Numbered from the stretch's first letter, positions 1 to 8,760 are shown. The stretch is DNA of 45,342 nucleotides from Gordonia sp. OPL2 (GCF_003797825.1 NZ_RKME01000038.1:1-45342), one strand, 5' to 3'. The notes: generated from the letters alone by a model not told the origin. Made by a program: numbers and translations.

Positions 1-67
1 CATCGGATTCAGTCTCAGCAGAGAAGGACACCCCCCACACTCTGACTGCGACCACCGACAAGCGTGA

Positions 68-111
68 GACGTCAACGATGTCCCGACGACACGACGTCAA
101 GCATGTCCCGA
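68..111. repeat. Pair of 19-bp direct repeats, candidate TnsB sites of the Tn7-like left end
   Basis: Two near-identical 19-mers occur at 68-86 and 93-111 (17 of 19 bases agree, 25-bp periodicity). Both read roughly GACGTCAnnnATGTCCCGA. Read inward from this side they resemble the repeats at 6249-6316 read inward from the other side (shared GTCA...TC..CG pattern), as expected for transposase-binding sites in inverted orientation at two ends of one element. They lie just beyond the last operon gene. The exact terminus is not certain: a TG at 43 followed by CACCGA at 53-58 resembles the right end, but no 5-bp target duplication was found. Confidence 0.5.
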
Positions 112-122
112 GCCCTTACACG

Positions 123-473
123 TCACACGTCGGCAACCCACCGGTGGCGGGTGGAGCCGTCGTGCTGGTACTCCGTCTCCAACTCTTGAAAGAACTCAGT
201 GATGTACATGCTGGAGCGATACGGGAAGTACCGAACTTCGTCGACGTTCTGGGCATCGTCGCGTCCGAGGTTGCCCACGACGAGGTTTCCAAGAGCTTCG
301 AGGTTGCGGCGACGGAACTTCACATGGGCATTGTTGCAAGCGACGCCGACGAATGCCCACACCTCGCGCGACCCTGCGGGCGATGCCCGATCAAGACCGA
401 GGCGTTCGACTACCAGTTCGTCGGACCATCCGGGTAGCGTGTCGCAAGGGTCGGTTCCGAACTCGGCGGCCAT
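123..473 (-). CDS. Hypothetical protein, 3' part of the frame-disrupted fifth gene of the Tn7-like operon
   Basis: A 116-codon frame ends just inside the candidate left-end repeats. I do not recognise the family. The sequence looks like real protein (for example VRYFPYRSSMYITEFFQ near the C-terminus) rather than a shadow. It overlaps the upstream frame 410-760 by 64 bp, one frame away. Joining the two by a -1 shift near 480-490 would give one protein of about 210 residues with the join at ...ISLP/AADGMAAEFG. It may therefore be the second half of a broken or programmed-frameshift gene, or an independent small ORF starting at ATG 473. No transmembrane segment or metal-binding cluster is visible. 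Confidence 0.5.
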   Translation of the reverse strand: MAAEFGTDPCDTLPGWSDELVVERLGLDRASPAGSREVWAFVGVACNNAHVKFRRRNLEALGNLVVGNLGRDDAQNVDEVRYFPYRSSMYITEFFQELETEYQHDGSTRHRWVADV

Positions 474-760
474 GCCGTCGGCGGCAGGGAGATTGCACGC
501 CCTGGTGGTTCTCGATCAATTTCCCACGGTGTATAGCGTGGACTTGCGGCGTTGAAGGTGTGCTGCAGGAGGATTTCCATCAGTGAGTTGAGTTGCCCGA
601 CTCCTTTGAGCCCGTGGCGTCGGTATGACTCATTCGCCTCGTAGACATCTGCGCGGCACATGTGCTGATCCGCCTCAAGCGTTCCGCGGTAGAGTGAGGG
701 CATTCTCGAAGCCACTGACGAGCGCGAGTCAGATCTGTTGCCGGAGTGTCCTGTCTGCAC
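410..760 (-). CDS. Hypothetical protein, 5' part of the frame-disrupted fifth gene of the Tn7-like operon
   Basis: The GTG start at 760 has a strong ribosome-binding site (AAGGAG, 4 nt away) whose first base is the last base of the tniQ stop codon, so translation is coupled to tniQ. Residues about 34-90 look protein-like (ADVYEANESYRRHGLKG), while the last 20 or so look like out-of-frame translation. The following frame at 123-473 picks up a sensible sequence after a -1 shift. Another frame at 700-789 also reads plausibly (LTRARQWLRECP), so more than one indel is possible. I do not recognise the family. Position alone suggests an accessory transposition or target-choice protein. Confidence 0.45.
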   Translation of the reverse strand: MQTGHSGNRSDSRSSVASRMPSLYRGTLEADQHMCRADVYEANESYRRHGLKGVGQLNSLMEILLQHTFNAASPRYTPWEIDREPPGRAISLPPTAWPPSSEPTLATRYPDGPTNW

Positions 761-769
761 GTAGCTCCT

Positions 770-2464
770 TCAAGGTGGGCGCCATTCAAGTGGCTCCTCG
801 CCGAATCCCAGGTCAGGCAACAGGCTGTTTGATCGGATTGTGGACCACTGCTCGCGTACCAGGTTGCGCGCCGAGCTGAGATCGCCGTCGTTGGAATCCT
901 CAGAGTAGAGCGATTCTGTCGCGAACTCGGCGGCCCCGCCGGTGTAGACCTCCCAAATCGCGACGGCTAGCGCGTGTGGAGTCACTGCTCTGAACGTGCG
1001 GCTCGTGCTAAGAATTCTCGCAATGGAGATCGTGAGATCTGGATTGGCAAGTTGAAGCCGCCGGCGGTGGTAATCGATAGGAGGCGGGCCGGTGAGCAGT
1101 TCCCGGGTCTGGTTCTCGATCTGATCCAGGGTGTCGGTCCAATCGCCGCTGCGCTTGATCTGGCGGATGAGTAGTGGTGGGTAGCGCGAGAATTCGTGAG
1201 GCAGTCCTAGCGCGAAAGCGATATGGCCCCAAGGTCTCGCGGTCCCAGACCGTGCAAGGAGCATGGAAAGGACGGCGCGATCCTTCGCAGTCGTGTAGTC
1301 GCGGAATCCCGTCCAGTGAACTTGAGGTATCGACGAGAGAGGAATGTGGTTGCCCGGGATCTCGTGGGCCGTCGGATAACGGGCACACCCACTAGCAACT
1401 CGAAACGTCAGTTGTGCCGTCGGCGATAGCTTTTCGGCGAGCGGGGTGATGGCGAGGTGGCCGATAACCGCATTCGTCCGACTACGGGGCAAATCTCGGC
1501 CGTCCCTGAGAAGCCAGGTTCCTGGAGTAAGGACGCTCTGCTCTACGGCGAGCGAATGAGCCGCATGAACGTCCTCCTCGCAGAGGATGGACTTTACCTT
1601 GAGGAGTTGCTCGAGGCACGCGGCGTCAGGGTCGCTTGCTGCCTGACAGCTCATAATGGGCTTGCCCAGCGTCAGAGCCGCGTCGAAGTATTCGCGTGTA
1701 CTGAACCGCTGACCGCCAAAGCTGTTCGTCGAAGGCTCTGATGCACCGCGTGCGAGTTCGAGAATCCAAACCTGAGCTTCAACGATCTCGGGGGCAACCC
1801 TACGGAACTCGACGTCGCGCAAGTCGTGGCCGCAGTATGCGTGTCGAGTTCTTGGTGTTCGGGGGCGATTGTCGCGCTGCGGACAGGCCCAGTTGGGGTC
1901 GGTGCTATTGGGCCAACTCGTGCCCGCCCACGGCGTCTCGGCGCACCGAGGGCAGTTGGTAGGCATCAAGATCGCATGTTCGACACAGACGCGGTGTAGC
2001 GGCAGTGACCATGTCGAGTTCCAGTATCCTTGCTGAGCAAGGCATTCGGGACAGTAGGAAGGGTCGAGGGGCATCGATTCCGAAGACTTACCGTACCGTT
2101 CCCAGTGCGTGCGAAATGCGGAAACAGCCTCGGATATGAGTCCTGCCCGGAGGTATCGGGCTCGTTCGTCCGGTAGCCCCACCGTATCCACAATCAAATC
2201 ACTGTGCTCAGCGATATGCGCAGAGACTCGTGTGGGGGACCAGGCACTCGTTGGAATCCCGAGTTCTCGGAGTAGCGCGCGTGCGGTGAGTCCGTAGCGG
2301 TGGCCGAAACGGCGCAGCCAACTCGGTGCGGTCTCATCGTCCCTGGGGGCGACGAGTATGGGAAGCCGCCGCGGGTTGTACCCGTCTGGTATCGCAATTG
2401 CGGAGGGTAGTTGCTCCGCGTCGGTTCTCTCACCTCTTGGGAGTGGTGAGCCGCTGAGCGGCAT
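770..2464 (-). CDS. tniQ: TniQ/TnsD-family transposition target-selection protein
   Basis: This is the target selector of a Tn7-like element. Such proteins bind a DNA site and recruit TnsC. A typical N-terminal TniQ motif (APSWLRRFGHRYGL, residues about 47-60) is followed by a zinc-finger signature: CPEC near 140-143, H...C..H near 159-165, CPRC near 173-176. A second Cys/His cluster follows at RHAYCGHD. At about 565 residues it is TnsD-sized rather than a short Tn402-type TniQ, so it may carry its own DNA-binding C-terminal part. I chose ATG 2464; a TTG two codons upstream is the alternative. The gene overlaps the end of tnsC by about 35 bp, indicating one operon. Confidence 0.9.
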   Translation of the reverse strand: MPLSGSPLPRGERTDAEQLPSAIAIPDGYNPRRLPILVAPRDDETAPSWLRRFGHRYGLTARALLRELGIPTSAWSPTRVSAHIAEHSDLIVDTVGLPDERARYLRAGLISEAVSAFRTHWERYGKSSESMPLDPSYCPECLAQQGYWNSTWSLPLHRVCVEHAILMPTNCPRCAETPWAGTSWPNSTDPNWACPQRDNRPRTPRTRHAYCGHDLRDVEFRRVAPEIVEAQVWILELARGASEPSTNSFGGQRFSTREYFDAALTLGKPIMSCQAASDPDAACLEQLLKVKSILCEEDVHAAHSLAVEQSVLTPGTWLLRDGRDLPRSRTNAVIGHLAITPLAEKLSPTAQLTFRVASGCARYPTAHEIPGNHIPLSSIPQVHWTGFRDYTTAKDRAVLSMLLARSGTARPWGHIAFALGLPHEFSRYPPLLIRQIKRSGDWTDTLDQIENQTRELLTGPPPIDYHRRRLQLANPDLTISIARILSTSRTFRAVTPHALAVAIWEVYTGGAAEFATESLYSEDSNDGDLSSARNLVREQWSTIRSNSLLPDLGFGEEPLEWRPP

Positions 2465-3503
2465 TGTCAACGACGACCTCCTCCAGGATGCTCGCAGTAA
2501 TTTGCTCGGTGCCCGTCTTAATAGCCAGATAGGCGGCCCGATCGAGCAGGTTCGTCAGTGAACCGATGTGCCCTTGCGTTCGGCGGAAGAGTTCCTTGCC
2601 GAAATCGGATAGTGTCCCAGGCGTTTGCGCGGCGAGCATTAGGTGCAATTCGAGGGCGTTGAGAAGCGAGATCCAGGCGACGTTGCTGGCATCGGAGTCG
2701 GTGTTGAACGGCGCGACGCGTGCACGTGTGGCACGGCGGGCAGTCTGTGCGTACACGGCACCGTCATCGCCTCCCAGGCCCTCGTCGAAGAACTTCTTCT
2801 CTGTGAGGCGTACACCGACGTAAATGAACGTGACCGCCATTTCGTTGGCCAAGCCCTTCAGATGATTGCTTACTTCGCGACCGTGACGGTCTCGAAAGTC
2901 GATGAAGTGAAGGTCATCGATGACAATTATCTGAGTCTCGCAGCTCCGTACGCAGTCGACCGCGAGCGCACCCAAACCAGAAGTATTCGCACCAGCTACC
3001 CCCAGATGGCCATAGAAGGCGAGGATCTTTCTGTTCAGGCCCTTGAGGGTGATTCCAGCATCGAGCGGGATGAAGGCGACCGGAATACGCTGATCGCCTG
3101 CGGCGGTCTCGCTGCTGAGGCGGCGAATTGCAGTTCGATGGAACTGCCTTGCGTAGCGGATGGCGATGGTGGTCTTACCGAGACCTGGCGGGGCGTCGAT
3201 CACGACCGATCCGCGGAGGCGGTCGCCATCGCGACGGTTGGACGCCATGACTTGATCGATGACAGCGAAGGCGTGCGTGAGTTGAGCTGTCTTGACAGTC
3301 GGGAGGTTGGCATTCCATACAAAGCGAGCTTCGTTGTAGTCTTCGCGCTCGTCGTCGCTGAGCGCTGCGATCTGTCCCTTCGTGAGGAGTTCCAGGCTCG
3401 CGCGCGGCGGCGAATGCACGAAGTCGTGCCAGCCCACTTTTGACGCCAGGTTGTAGCGATGCGGTTGATTGTTTCGAAGCCATAGTGCCCATGGGTTACT
3501 CAT
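2430..3503 (-). CDS. tnsC: TnsC-family AAA+ transposition regulator
   Basis: This ATPase links the target selector to the transposase and carries target immunity in Tn7-type systems. The 357-residue protein has a Walker A motif (APPGLGKTT, residues 104-112) and a Walker B motif (QIIVIDDLHF, 191-200). The ATG start shares an ATGA overlap with the tnsB stop at 3500-3503, the same coupling seen between tnsA and tnsB. It matches the TnsC/TniB length range. Whether it is closer to TnsC or TniB cannot be settled without a tree, but the presence of tnsA favours a Tn7-like assignment. Confidence 0.92.
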   Translation of the reverse strand: MSNPWALWLRNNQPHRYNLASKVGWHDFVHSPPRASLELLTKGQIAALSDDEREDYNEARFVWNANLPTVKTAQLTHAFAVIDQVMASNRRDGDRLRGSVVIDAPPGLGKTTIAIRYARQFHRTAIRRLSSETAAGDQRIPVAFIPLDAGITLKGLNRKILAFYGHLGVAGANTSGLGALAVDCVRSCETQIIVIDDLHFIDFRDRHGREVSNHLKGLANEMAVTFIYVGVRLTEKKFFDEGLGGDDGAVYAQTARRATRARVAPFNTDSDASNVAWISLLNALELHLMLAAQTPGTLSDFGKELFRRTQGHIGSLTNLLDRAAYLAIKTGTEQITASILEEVVVDNAAQRLTTPKR

Positions 3504-5509
3504 TCGTCGAATACCTCATAGCTCGAATCGTCTGCACCTTGGTACTTCTCAAACACATCGAGGTCATCGTCCAAATCCCAACCTGGAGGGCGACGTTCTG
3601 CTCTCCTCGCGAGAAGGTCGATAACTCCTGGCAGTGATGCAATCTCGTCGTCAGGTTGGCCATCGCCAGTATCGCTTGCCGTGGAACGGGTGCTGGCCAG
3701 GCGTCGTGCGAGGGCGCGGTCGCGCTTGGATTTGGTGTTGCCTTTGGACCACTCATCGAGGAGGTTGCGGACGGCGTCCTGTGGGTCGACATGCCGGTTT
3801 TCGCGGACGGCCAGAAGCTTGGTGTAGTCGGCGGCGTCCGAGGAGAAGGGCTGGTCGAGTCCACCTGCGTGCTCCCAGACCAGAGGCGACCATTTGCCAG
3901 ATGAGGGGTCGCGGAAGTACACGCGTCGAACATCGCCGCTGTCTATGTGGATTGGCCATTTTCTAGCCTTCGGACCACCGAAGTTGGACTTGCTATTCCG
4001 GTAAGGGTTGAGCGCCGCGCCATCGTATCGGCGCCCATCCACTTCTATGCCATAGTGCTGGATCGTGCGCCACTCCACATTGAGAAACTCGTACGCAAGG
4101 TCCGGTGAGGACGGGATGGTGAGTCCACCGGCGCGAGCCAGGCCGATCTCGTACATTTCGAGCGGTGATAGTTCGAGGCCGGGCGTCTCAGGGAGACACA
4201 AGCCTTCGTGTTTCGACCGGTGGTACACCCGAGCTGTCCACTCGCGAATTATCGACTCAAGCTCGGCGACGTAGTAGAACGCTTGACTCTCAATGTCTTC
4301 ACCGCGGTGATAGACGTCGGGTCCCTTGTAGCCCGGCAGTTGCTGAAGCAGGCCGAGCCGAATGGTCTTGAAGAAGCGTTCGACAGTTGGCTTGTCTGAC
4401 GCCTTCTTTACGATCGCAGGCTGAATCGAGATTCCGAGTCGCGCACAGGCGGATCTGACATGGTGCGAGAGGTAGATCTTGCCATGGTCAACAACGATTG
4501 ACTCGGGTAGGCAGCCTGGGATGCTCGGAGTGGCATCGTCTGCGGTCGGGTCGTCGCGTTCGATTGCGATCGAACTAGGCACGCCGTGAAACGGCCACGC
4601 TCCGTCGTCGACCGGTTCTTGGGGCGTCACCGACTGGTGTAACACATTGGCCACGTCGATTGCCTTGGTTGAAATCGGGGTCAGGCGCAGACCGACAATG
4701 CAGCGTGTATAGAGGTCTTGCGCCACAGTGAGTTCGACCGGCACCCAACGCAGCGTGATCGGCTCCATCGCGAACACGTCGAGGCGCGTTGTGTCGAGTA
4801 CGAAGTACTCTCCGGGGCGCGTGGCGCGCAAACGGCCATACGGGGCCTCCGGCCGGTCGGCGGCGATTCGCCGTGCCTTTCCGCTGCCAAATGAATAGCG
4901 ACCCTTGGAGAGCTCGTCCAGCCAGCGGTAGGCGGTCGCATTGGATGGGGTGGGCGCCAGATCGGCGCCACACCGCTCGGTCAGCAGATTGTTGGCCTGG
5001 TCGATTACTATGTTTCTGCTGGGTGTGGATTCGCGTGTGTACCGATTGAGTACGTCGAGGCACGCCTCCCGCCAGAGTGGGTCGATCGGCGAGCGCTGCT
5101 TCCTTGCTTCGACGAGGCCGGCTGGTCCTGACTCTTGATACGCCTTCACCCAGCGTTTGACGGTGCGGTCAGACATGTTGTGTGCGAGAGCGACCGTTTC
5201 GGAGCTGCGACCGATAGAGTCGCCGCTGTTGTGATGCATCTCCAGTACTGCTTCGACGACGGCGAGCCGTGCGTTGTAAGTCTCTTGCTGTTTCTTCGTA
5301 AGATTCGAAAGCAGTTGTCCGGACGTCTCGCAGGGCCTGCGAGGTGCGTCGAGCGGCTGAGAAGACCTCACGAGGTGTGGAGTGCTCACCGCTCGTGTGC
5401 CGCGATCCGATTCGACTATCGACCGACTGTCGCTGATCTCGACTATGCGGACCACGGATCCGTCGATCCACACCCGATCGCCAACAGCAAGTCGATAAGT
5501 GTTGCTCAT
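3500..5509 (-). CDS. tnsB: TnsB-type DDE transposase
   Basis: This is the recombinase that binds the element ends and performs strand transfer. I placed the start at ATG 5509 (669 aa) because it overlaps the tnsA stop as ATGA. A longer frame runs 25 codons further upstream but would lie inside tnsA. Helix-turn-helix-like segments occupy residues about 95-125 (VALAHNMSDRTVKRWVKAY). The catalytic triad appears as D239 (VLDTTRLDVF), D341 (VVDHGKIYLS) and E377 (KPTVERFFKTI). A Mu-type beta-barrel region follows, with a charged C-terminal tail likely used for TnsC contact. No frameshift is seen, so the enzyme appears intact. Confidence 0.95.
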   Translation of the reverse strand: MSNTYRLAVGDRVWIDGSVVRIVEISDSRSIVESDRGTRAVSTPHLVRSSQPLDAPRRPCETSGQLLSNLTKKQQETYNARLAVVEAVLEMHHNSGDSIGRSSETVALAHNMSDRTVKRWVKAYQESGPAGLVEARKQRSPIDPLWREACLDVLNRYTRESTPSRNIVIDQANNLLTERCGADLAPTPSNATAYRWLDELSKGRYSFGSGKARRIAADRPEAPYGRLRATRPGEYFVLDTTRLDVFAMEPITLRWVPVELTVAQDLYTRCIVGLRLTPISTKAIDVANVLHQSVTPQEPVDDGAWPFHGVPSSIAIERDDPTADDATPSIPGCLPESIVVDHGKIYLSHHVRSACARLGISIQPAIVKKASDKPTVERFFKTIRLGLLQQLPGYKGPDVYHRGEDIESQAFYYVAELESIIREWTARVYHRSKHEGLCLPETPGLELSPLEMYEIGLARAGGLTIPSSPDLAYEFLNVEWRTIQHYGIEVDGRRYDGAALNPYRNSKSNFGGPKARKWPIHIDSGDVRRVYFRDPSSGKWSPLVWEHAGGLDQPFSSDAADYTKLLAVRENRHVDPQDAVRNLLDEWSKGNTKSKRDRALARRLASTRSTASDTGDGQPDDEIASLPGVIDLLARRAERRPPGWDLDDDLDVFEKYQGADDSSYEVFDE

Positions 5510-6249
5510 ACGGCCTCGGCTCGATGGATCAAGGTGTTGTCGCCGAATGGCCGGGTGAGATCGGCCGTGAAGGTGCCCGTCCACAGAAGCTCGAGGACGA
5601 TGTGTCGAGGCCGTGCAATCCGCTCGGCTGCGAGTGTGGCTTCAGCGTGCGCGATTGAGAGCTCCTCTGGAAATCGTTCGAGCACCGTCTGGAACAGGGC
5701 CGCGCGCGACTCGCGGCGAGCCTGAGAAGCGAATCTGATGTTGTTGATCAACGCCGAGTCCTCGCCGGTCCAAACCTCATAATCGGCGGAGAGGCGCTTG
5801 GACACCACCTTGGTCCACGTGAACACGGCCTTGACCTCGTCTTTCTGCGCGATTCGTGGATTCTTGACGTCCACGACCAAATATGACCCATCAGCCCGCG
5901 TCAGTAGGAGATCGGGACAGTGGCGTCGGCCGGTACCTCTGTCGTCGCCGGTGATCCAGAAAGGTTGCGCCGTGATCCAAACGACTTCGGGATCGAAGTC
6001 GGCAAGCAAGATGCGGTCGCGTTCGAGAAGGCTTTCGTAAACCACGTGGTCGGCTGTTGTACGGGTCCAAAAAAGACCTGGATAGTGGCGTTGGCCGGCG
6101 TGGGACGGTGGCAGGCGCACTGGCTGGGCTCGGGCCATCGAGCTGATCGAGTGATCCCTGACCTGACTGATGGTCTCGTCACCGGCTTCGGTAACGAAGC
6201 GAATCTCGGTCGCACCGATCTGATCAGGCATTTTGCTATCGTGCCGCAT
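5506..6249 (-). CDS. tnsA: TnsA-type endonuclease
   Basis: TnsA cleaves the 5' strands at transposon ends so that Tn7-like elements move by cut-and-paste. The 247-residue protein carries the restriction-enzyme-like core: a Glu in VVYESLLERDR (E72 or E76), D113 in RRHCPDLLL, and K129 in VVDVKNPR. The start used is ATG 6249; ATG 6231 is possible. The gene begins immediately inside the overlapping right-end repeats, the position tnsA holds in Tn7 itself. Its stop overlaps tnsB. Having tnsA separates this element from the Tn402/Tn5053 group, which lacks it and replicates through cointegrates. Confidence 0.92.
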   Translation of the reverse strand: MRHDSKMPDQIGATEIRFVTEAGDETISQVRDHSISSMARAQPVRLPPSHAGQRHYPGLFWTRTTADHVVYESLLERDRILLADFDPEVVWITAQPFWITGDDRGTGRRHCPDLLLTRADGSYLVVDVKNPRIAQKDEVKAVFTWTKVVSKRLSADYEVWTGEDSALINNIRFASQARRESRAALFQTVLERFPEELSIAHAEATLAAERIARPRHIVLELLWTGTFTADLTRPFGDNTLIHRAEAV

Positions 6250-6324
6250 GACAGCCCGATGAGAACGATGACACGCCTATGACAAGCCGATGAGAAAATG
6301 ACACGTTCGGTGAGAAGCTACACA
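6249..6324. mobile_element. Right end of the Tn7-like element with four TnsB-like repeats
   Basis: Four 17-18-bp copies of TGACAnnnCnATGAgAA occur at 6249-6265, 6269-6285, 6280-6296 and 6299-6316. The second and third overlap. Tn7 has four overlapping TnsB sites at its right end and fewer spaced sites at its left, so this arrangement matches the family. The element probably ends at the ACA at 6320-6322 or 6322-6324, which reads TGT on the opposite strand as in Tn7. The minimal element would span about 43-6322, all on the minus strand. The far boundary and the target duplication are unproven. Confidence 0.65.
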
Positions 6325-6376
6325 ACGATTCCGCCCCTGGCGAAATATCCCCGGGAACAAACATTCCGCCACCAGG

Positions 6377-6397
6377 GTTGAGTCGGTCAGACTGAAC
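6377..6397 (+). promoter_or_regulatory. HAIR-like HspR operator upstream of lon
   Basis: TTGAGT (6378-6383), a 7-bp spacer, then ACTGAA (6391-6396) match the HspR-associated inverted repeat CTTGAGT-N7-ACTCAAG with three mismatches. It sits 13 bp before the lon start codon. lon is a known HspR target in Streptomyces, and hspR is encoded at 13764-14162. It implies heat-inducible derepression of lon. Confidence 0.7.
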
Positions 6398-6409
6398 TTT
6401 GGAGGTTAC

Positions 6410-8737
6410 ATGTCACAGACATACTCGGTGCCCGTCCTGTTCGTTCCTGACCTGGTCGTCCTGCCCGGCATGGTTGTGCCGATTCCGCTCGACGATGCCG
6501 CTCAGGCGACGGTGGACGCCGCCCGGTCCAGTGAGTCCGGGAAACTGCTGGTCGCGCCGCGACTGGACGACCGTTACCCCACCTATGGCGTGATCGCCTC
6601 GATCGTGCAGGTCGGACGTATCCCCGGTGGCCAGACTGCCGCTGTCGTCAAGGGCGAGAAGCGCGCCCACATCGGTACCGGTACCCCGGGCAACGGTGCG
6701 GGCCTGTGGGTCGAGGTGACCGAGGTCGACGATCCCGAGGTCACCGCCGAGGTGAAGGCGCAGGCGGCCGAGTACAAGAAGCTCGTGCTGGCCATGCTGC
6801 AACGTCGCGAGGCGTGGCAGATCATCGACGCCGTCAACAAGATGACCGACCCGTCCGACCTGGCCGACACATCTGGCTATTCGTCCTGGCTCGACGATGT
6901 CCAGAAGCGACAGCTGCTCGAGACGCCGGACATCGGCGAACGCCTCGGGCTTCTGATCGATTGGACCAGTGAGCATCTCGCCGAGACCGAGGTCAGCGAC
7001 AAGATCGCCGACGACGTCCGCAACGGGATGGAGAAGCAGCAGAAGGAATTCCTGCTGCGCCAACAGCTCGCCGCGATCCGCAAGGAACTCGGCGAGGACG
7101 AACCCGAGGGCGCCGACGACTACCGCGGTCGTGTGGAGGCCGCCGACCTACCCGAGAAGGTGCGCGAGGCCGCGCTGCGTGAGGTCGGCAAGCTCGAACG
7201 CGCCAGCGACCAGTCGCCGGAGACCGGGTGGATTCGCACCTGGCTGGACACCGTCCTCGACCTGCCGTGGAACGAGCGCACCGAGGATTCGGCGGACATC
7301 AAGGGTGCCCGCGAGATCCTCGACGCCGATCATCACGGGCTCGACGACGTCAAGGATCGGATCGTCGAGTACCTGGCCGTGCGCGCCCGGCGTGCCGGTC
7401 GCGGCCTGCAGGTCGTCGGCGGCCGTGGCTCCGGTGCCGTGATGGTGCTGGCCGGCCCTCCCGGCGTCGGCAAGACGTCACTCGGTGAGAGCGTCGCGCG
7501 AGCTCTCGGACGAAAGTTCGTGCGCGTCGCCCTGGGCGGCGTCCGCGACGAGGCGGAGATCCGTGGTCACCGACGCACCTACGTCGGCGCCCTGCCGGGT
7601 CGTATCGTGCGTGCCATCGGTGAAGCGGGATCGATGAATCCCGTTGTGCTGCTGGACGAGATCGACAAGGTCGGCTCCGACTACCGCGGTGATCCCGCGG
7701 CGGCGCTGCTCGAGGTGCTCGATCCGGCGCAGAACCACACGTTCCGCGATCACTACCTGGACCTGGATCTCGATCTGTCCGACGTCCTGTTCCTGGCCAC
7801 CGCCAACGTCGTCGAGAACATCCCGTCGGCGCTGTTGGACCGGATGGAGCTGGTGACCATCGACGGCTACACCGAGGACGACAAGGTGGCCATCGCGCGG
7901 GACTACCTGCTGCCGCGCCAGGCCGAGCGTGCGGCGCTGAGGTCCGACGAGGCCTCCGTCAGTGACGGAGCGCTCCGTGAGATCGCGGCGAACTACACGC
8001 GGGAACCCGGTGTGCGACAGTTCGAACGGCTGCTGGCCAAGCTGCTCCGCAAGGCGGCGACCAACCTCGAGTCCGGAAAGGCGCAGGCGCCCATCGAGAT
8101 CGGCGAGTCCGACCTCACCGACTACCTCGGGCGGCCACGCTTCACCCCGGAGTCCGAGGAGCGCACGGCGGTGCCCGGTGTCGCAACGGGACTGGCGGTC
8201 ACCGGCATGGGCGGCGACGTCCTGTTCATCGAGACCAACGCGGTCGACGGTGAGCCCGGACTCAAGCTCACCGGTCAGTTGGGTGACGTCATGAAGGAAT
8301 CTGCGCAGATCGCCCTGTCCTACGTGCGGGCGCACGCCGAGCAACTCGGTGTCGATCCCGCGGCGTTGAACAAGACGATCCACGTGCACGTCCCCGCGGG
8401 CGCCGTGCCCAAGGACGGTCCGAGCGCGGGTGTGACGATGGTGACGGCGCTGGTGTCGATGATCACCGGTCGCAAGGTGCGCGCCGACGTCGGCATGACC
8501 GGTGAGGTCACGCTGAACGGACGGGTGCTGCCGATCGGTGGGGTCAAGCAGAAACTGCTTGCCGCGCAACGCAACGGGCTGTCGACGGTGTTCATCCCGC
8601 AACGCAACGAGCCCGATCTCGACGATGTCCCGGCCGAGGTGCTCGACGCGCTCGAGGTGAAGCCGATGGTCGACGTCGCCGACATCATTGCCGAGGCGCT
8701 GGAACCGGCCGTCGAACAGGCGGCCTCAGCGGCCTGA
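6410..8737 (+). CDS. lon: ATP-dependent Lon protease
   Basis: This is a cytosolic AAA+ serine protease that degrades misfolded and selected regulatory proteins. The 775-residue protein has the full LonA layout: N-terminal substrate-binding domain (about 1-200), coiled-coil linker (about 200-260), AAA+ module with Walker A GPPGVGKTS near 345 and Walker B VVLLDEIDK, and C-terminal protease domain. The catalytic Ser is 672 in PKDGPSAG, and the Lys lies in GGVKQK near 713-715. The start ATG 6410 has GGAGG four bases upstream. Control is likely by HspR through the operator at 6377-6397. A Tn7-like element lies directly upstream, so any more distal lon promoter has been displaced. Lon is absent from some mycobacteria (e.g. 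M. tuberculosis) but usual in Gordonia-type genomes. Confidence 0.98.
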   Translation: MSQTYSVPVLFVPDLVVLPGMVVPIPLDDAAQATVDAARSSESGKLLVAPRLDDRYPTYGVIASIVQVGRIPGGQTAAVVKGEKRAHIGTGTPGNGAGLWVEVTEVDDPEVTAEVKAQAAEYKKLVLAMLQRREAWQIIDAVNKMTDPSDLADTSGYSSWLDDVQKRQLLETPDIGERLGLLIDWTSEHLAETEVSDKIADDVRNGMEKQQKEFLLRQQLAAIRKELGEDEPEGADDYRGRVEAADLPEKVREAALREVGKLERASDQSPETGWIRTWLDTVLDLPWNERTEDSADIKGAREILDADHHGLDDVKDRIVEYLAVRARRAGRGLQVVGGRGSGAVMVLAGPPGVGKTSLGESVARALGRKFVRVALGGVRDEAEIRGHRRTYVGALPGRIVRAIGEAGSMNPVVLLDEIDKVGSDYRGDPAAALLEVLDPAQNHTFRDHYLDLDLDLSDVLFLATANVVENIPSALLDRMELVTIDGYTEDDKVAIARDYLLPRQAERAALRSDEASVSDGALREIAANYTREPGVRQFERLLAKLLRKAATNLESGKAQAPIEIGESDLTDYLGRPRFTPESEERTAVPGVATGLAVTGMGGDVLFIETNAVDGEPGLKLTGQLGDVMKESAQIALSYVRAHAEQLGVDPAALNKTIHVHVPAGAVPKDGPSAGVTMVTALVSMITGRKVRADVGMTGEVTLNGRVLPIGGVKQKLLAAQRNGLSTVFIPQRNEPDLDDVPAEVLDALEVKPMVDVADIIAEALEPAVEQAASAA

Positions 8738-8760
8738 TCCGAGATCGGGGGCGACGTGAA

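Noticed and set aside
68..111. CRISPR array
   Set aside because: Only two repeat copies with a 6-bp gap between them, and no cas genes; better read as transposase-binding sites.
6325..6331. 5-bp target-site duplication GATTC shared with positions 6-10
   Set aside because: Using it would place termini that do not match each other or begin with TG; probably chance.
7478..8602. Long minus-strand open frame opposite lon
   Set aside because: Antisense shadow of lon: Arg/His-rich composition, no domain, no ribosome-binding site. High GC keeps antisense frames open.
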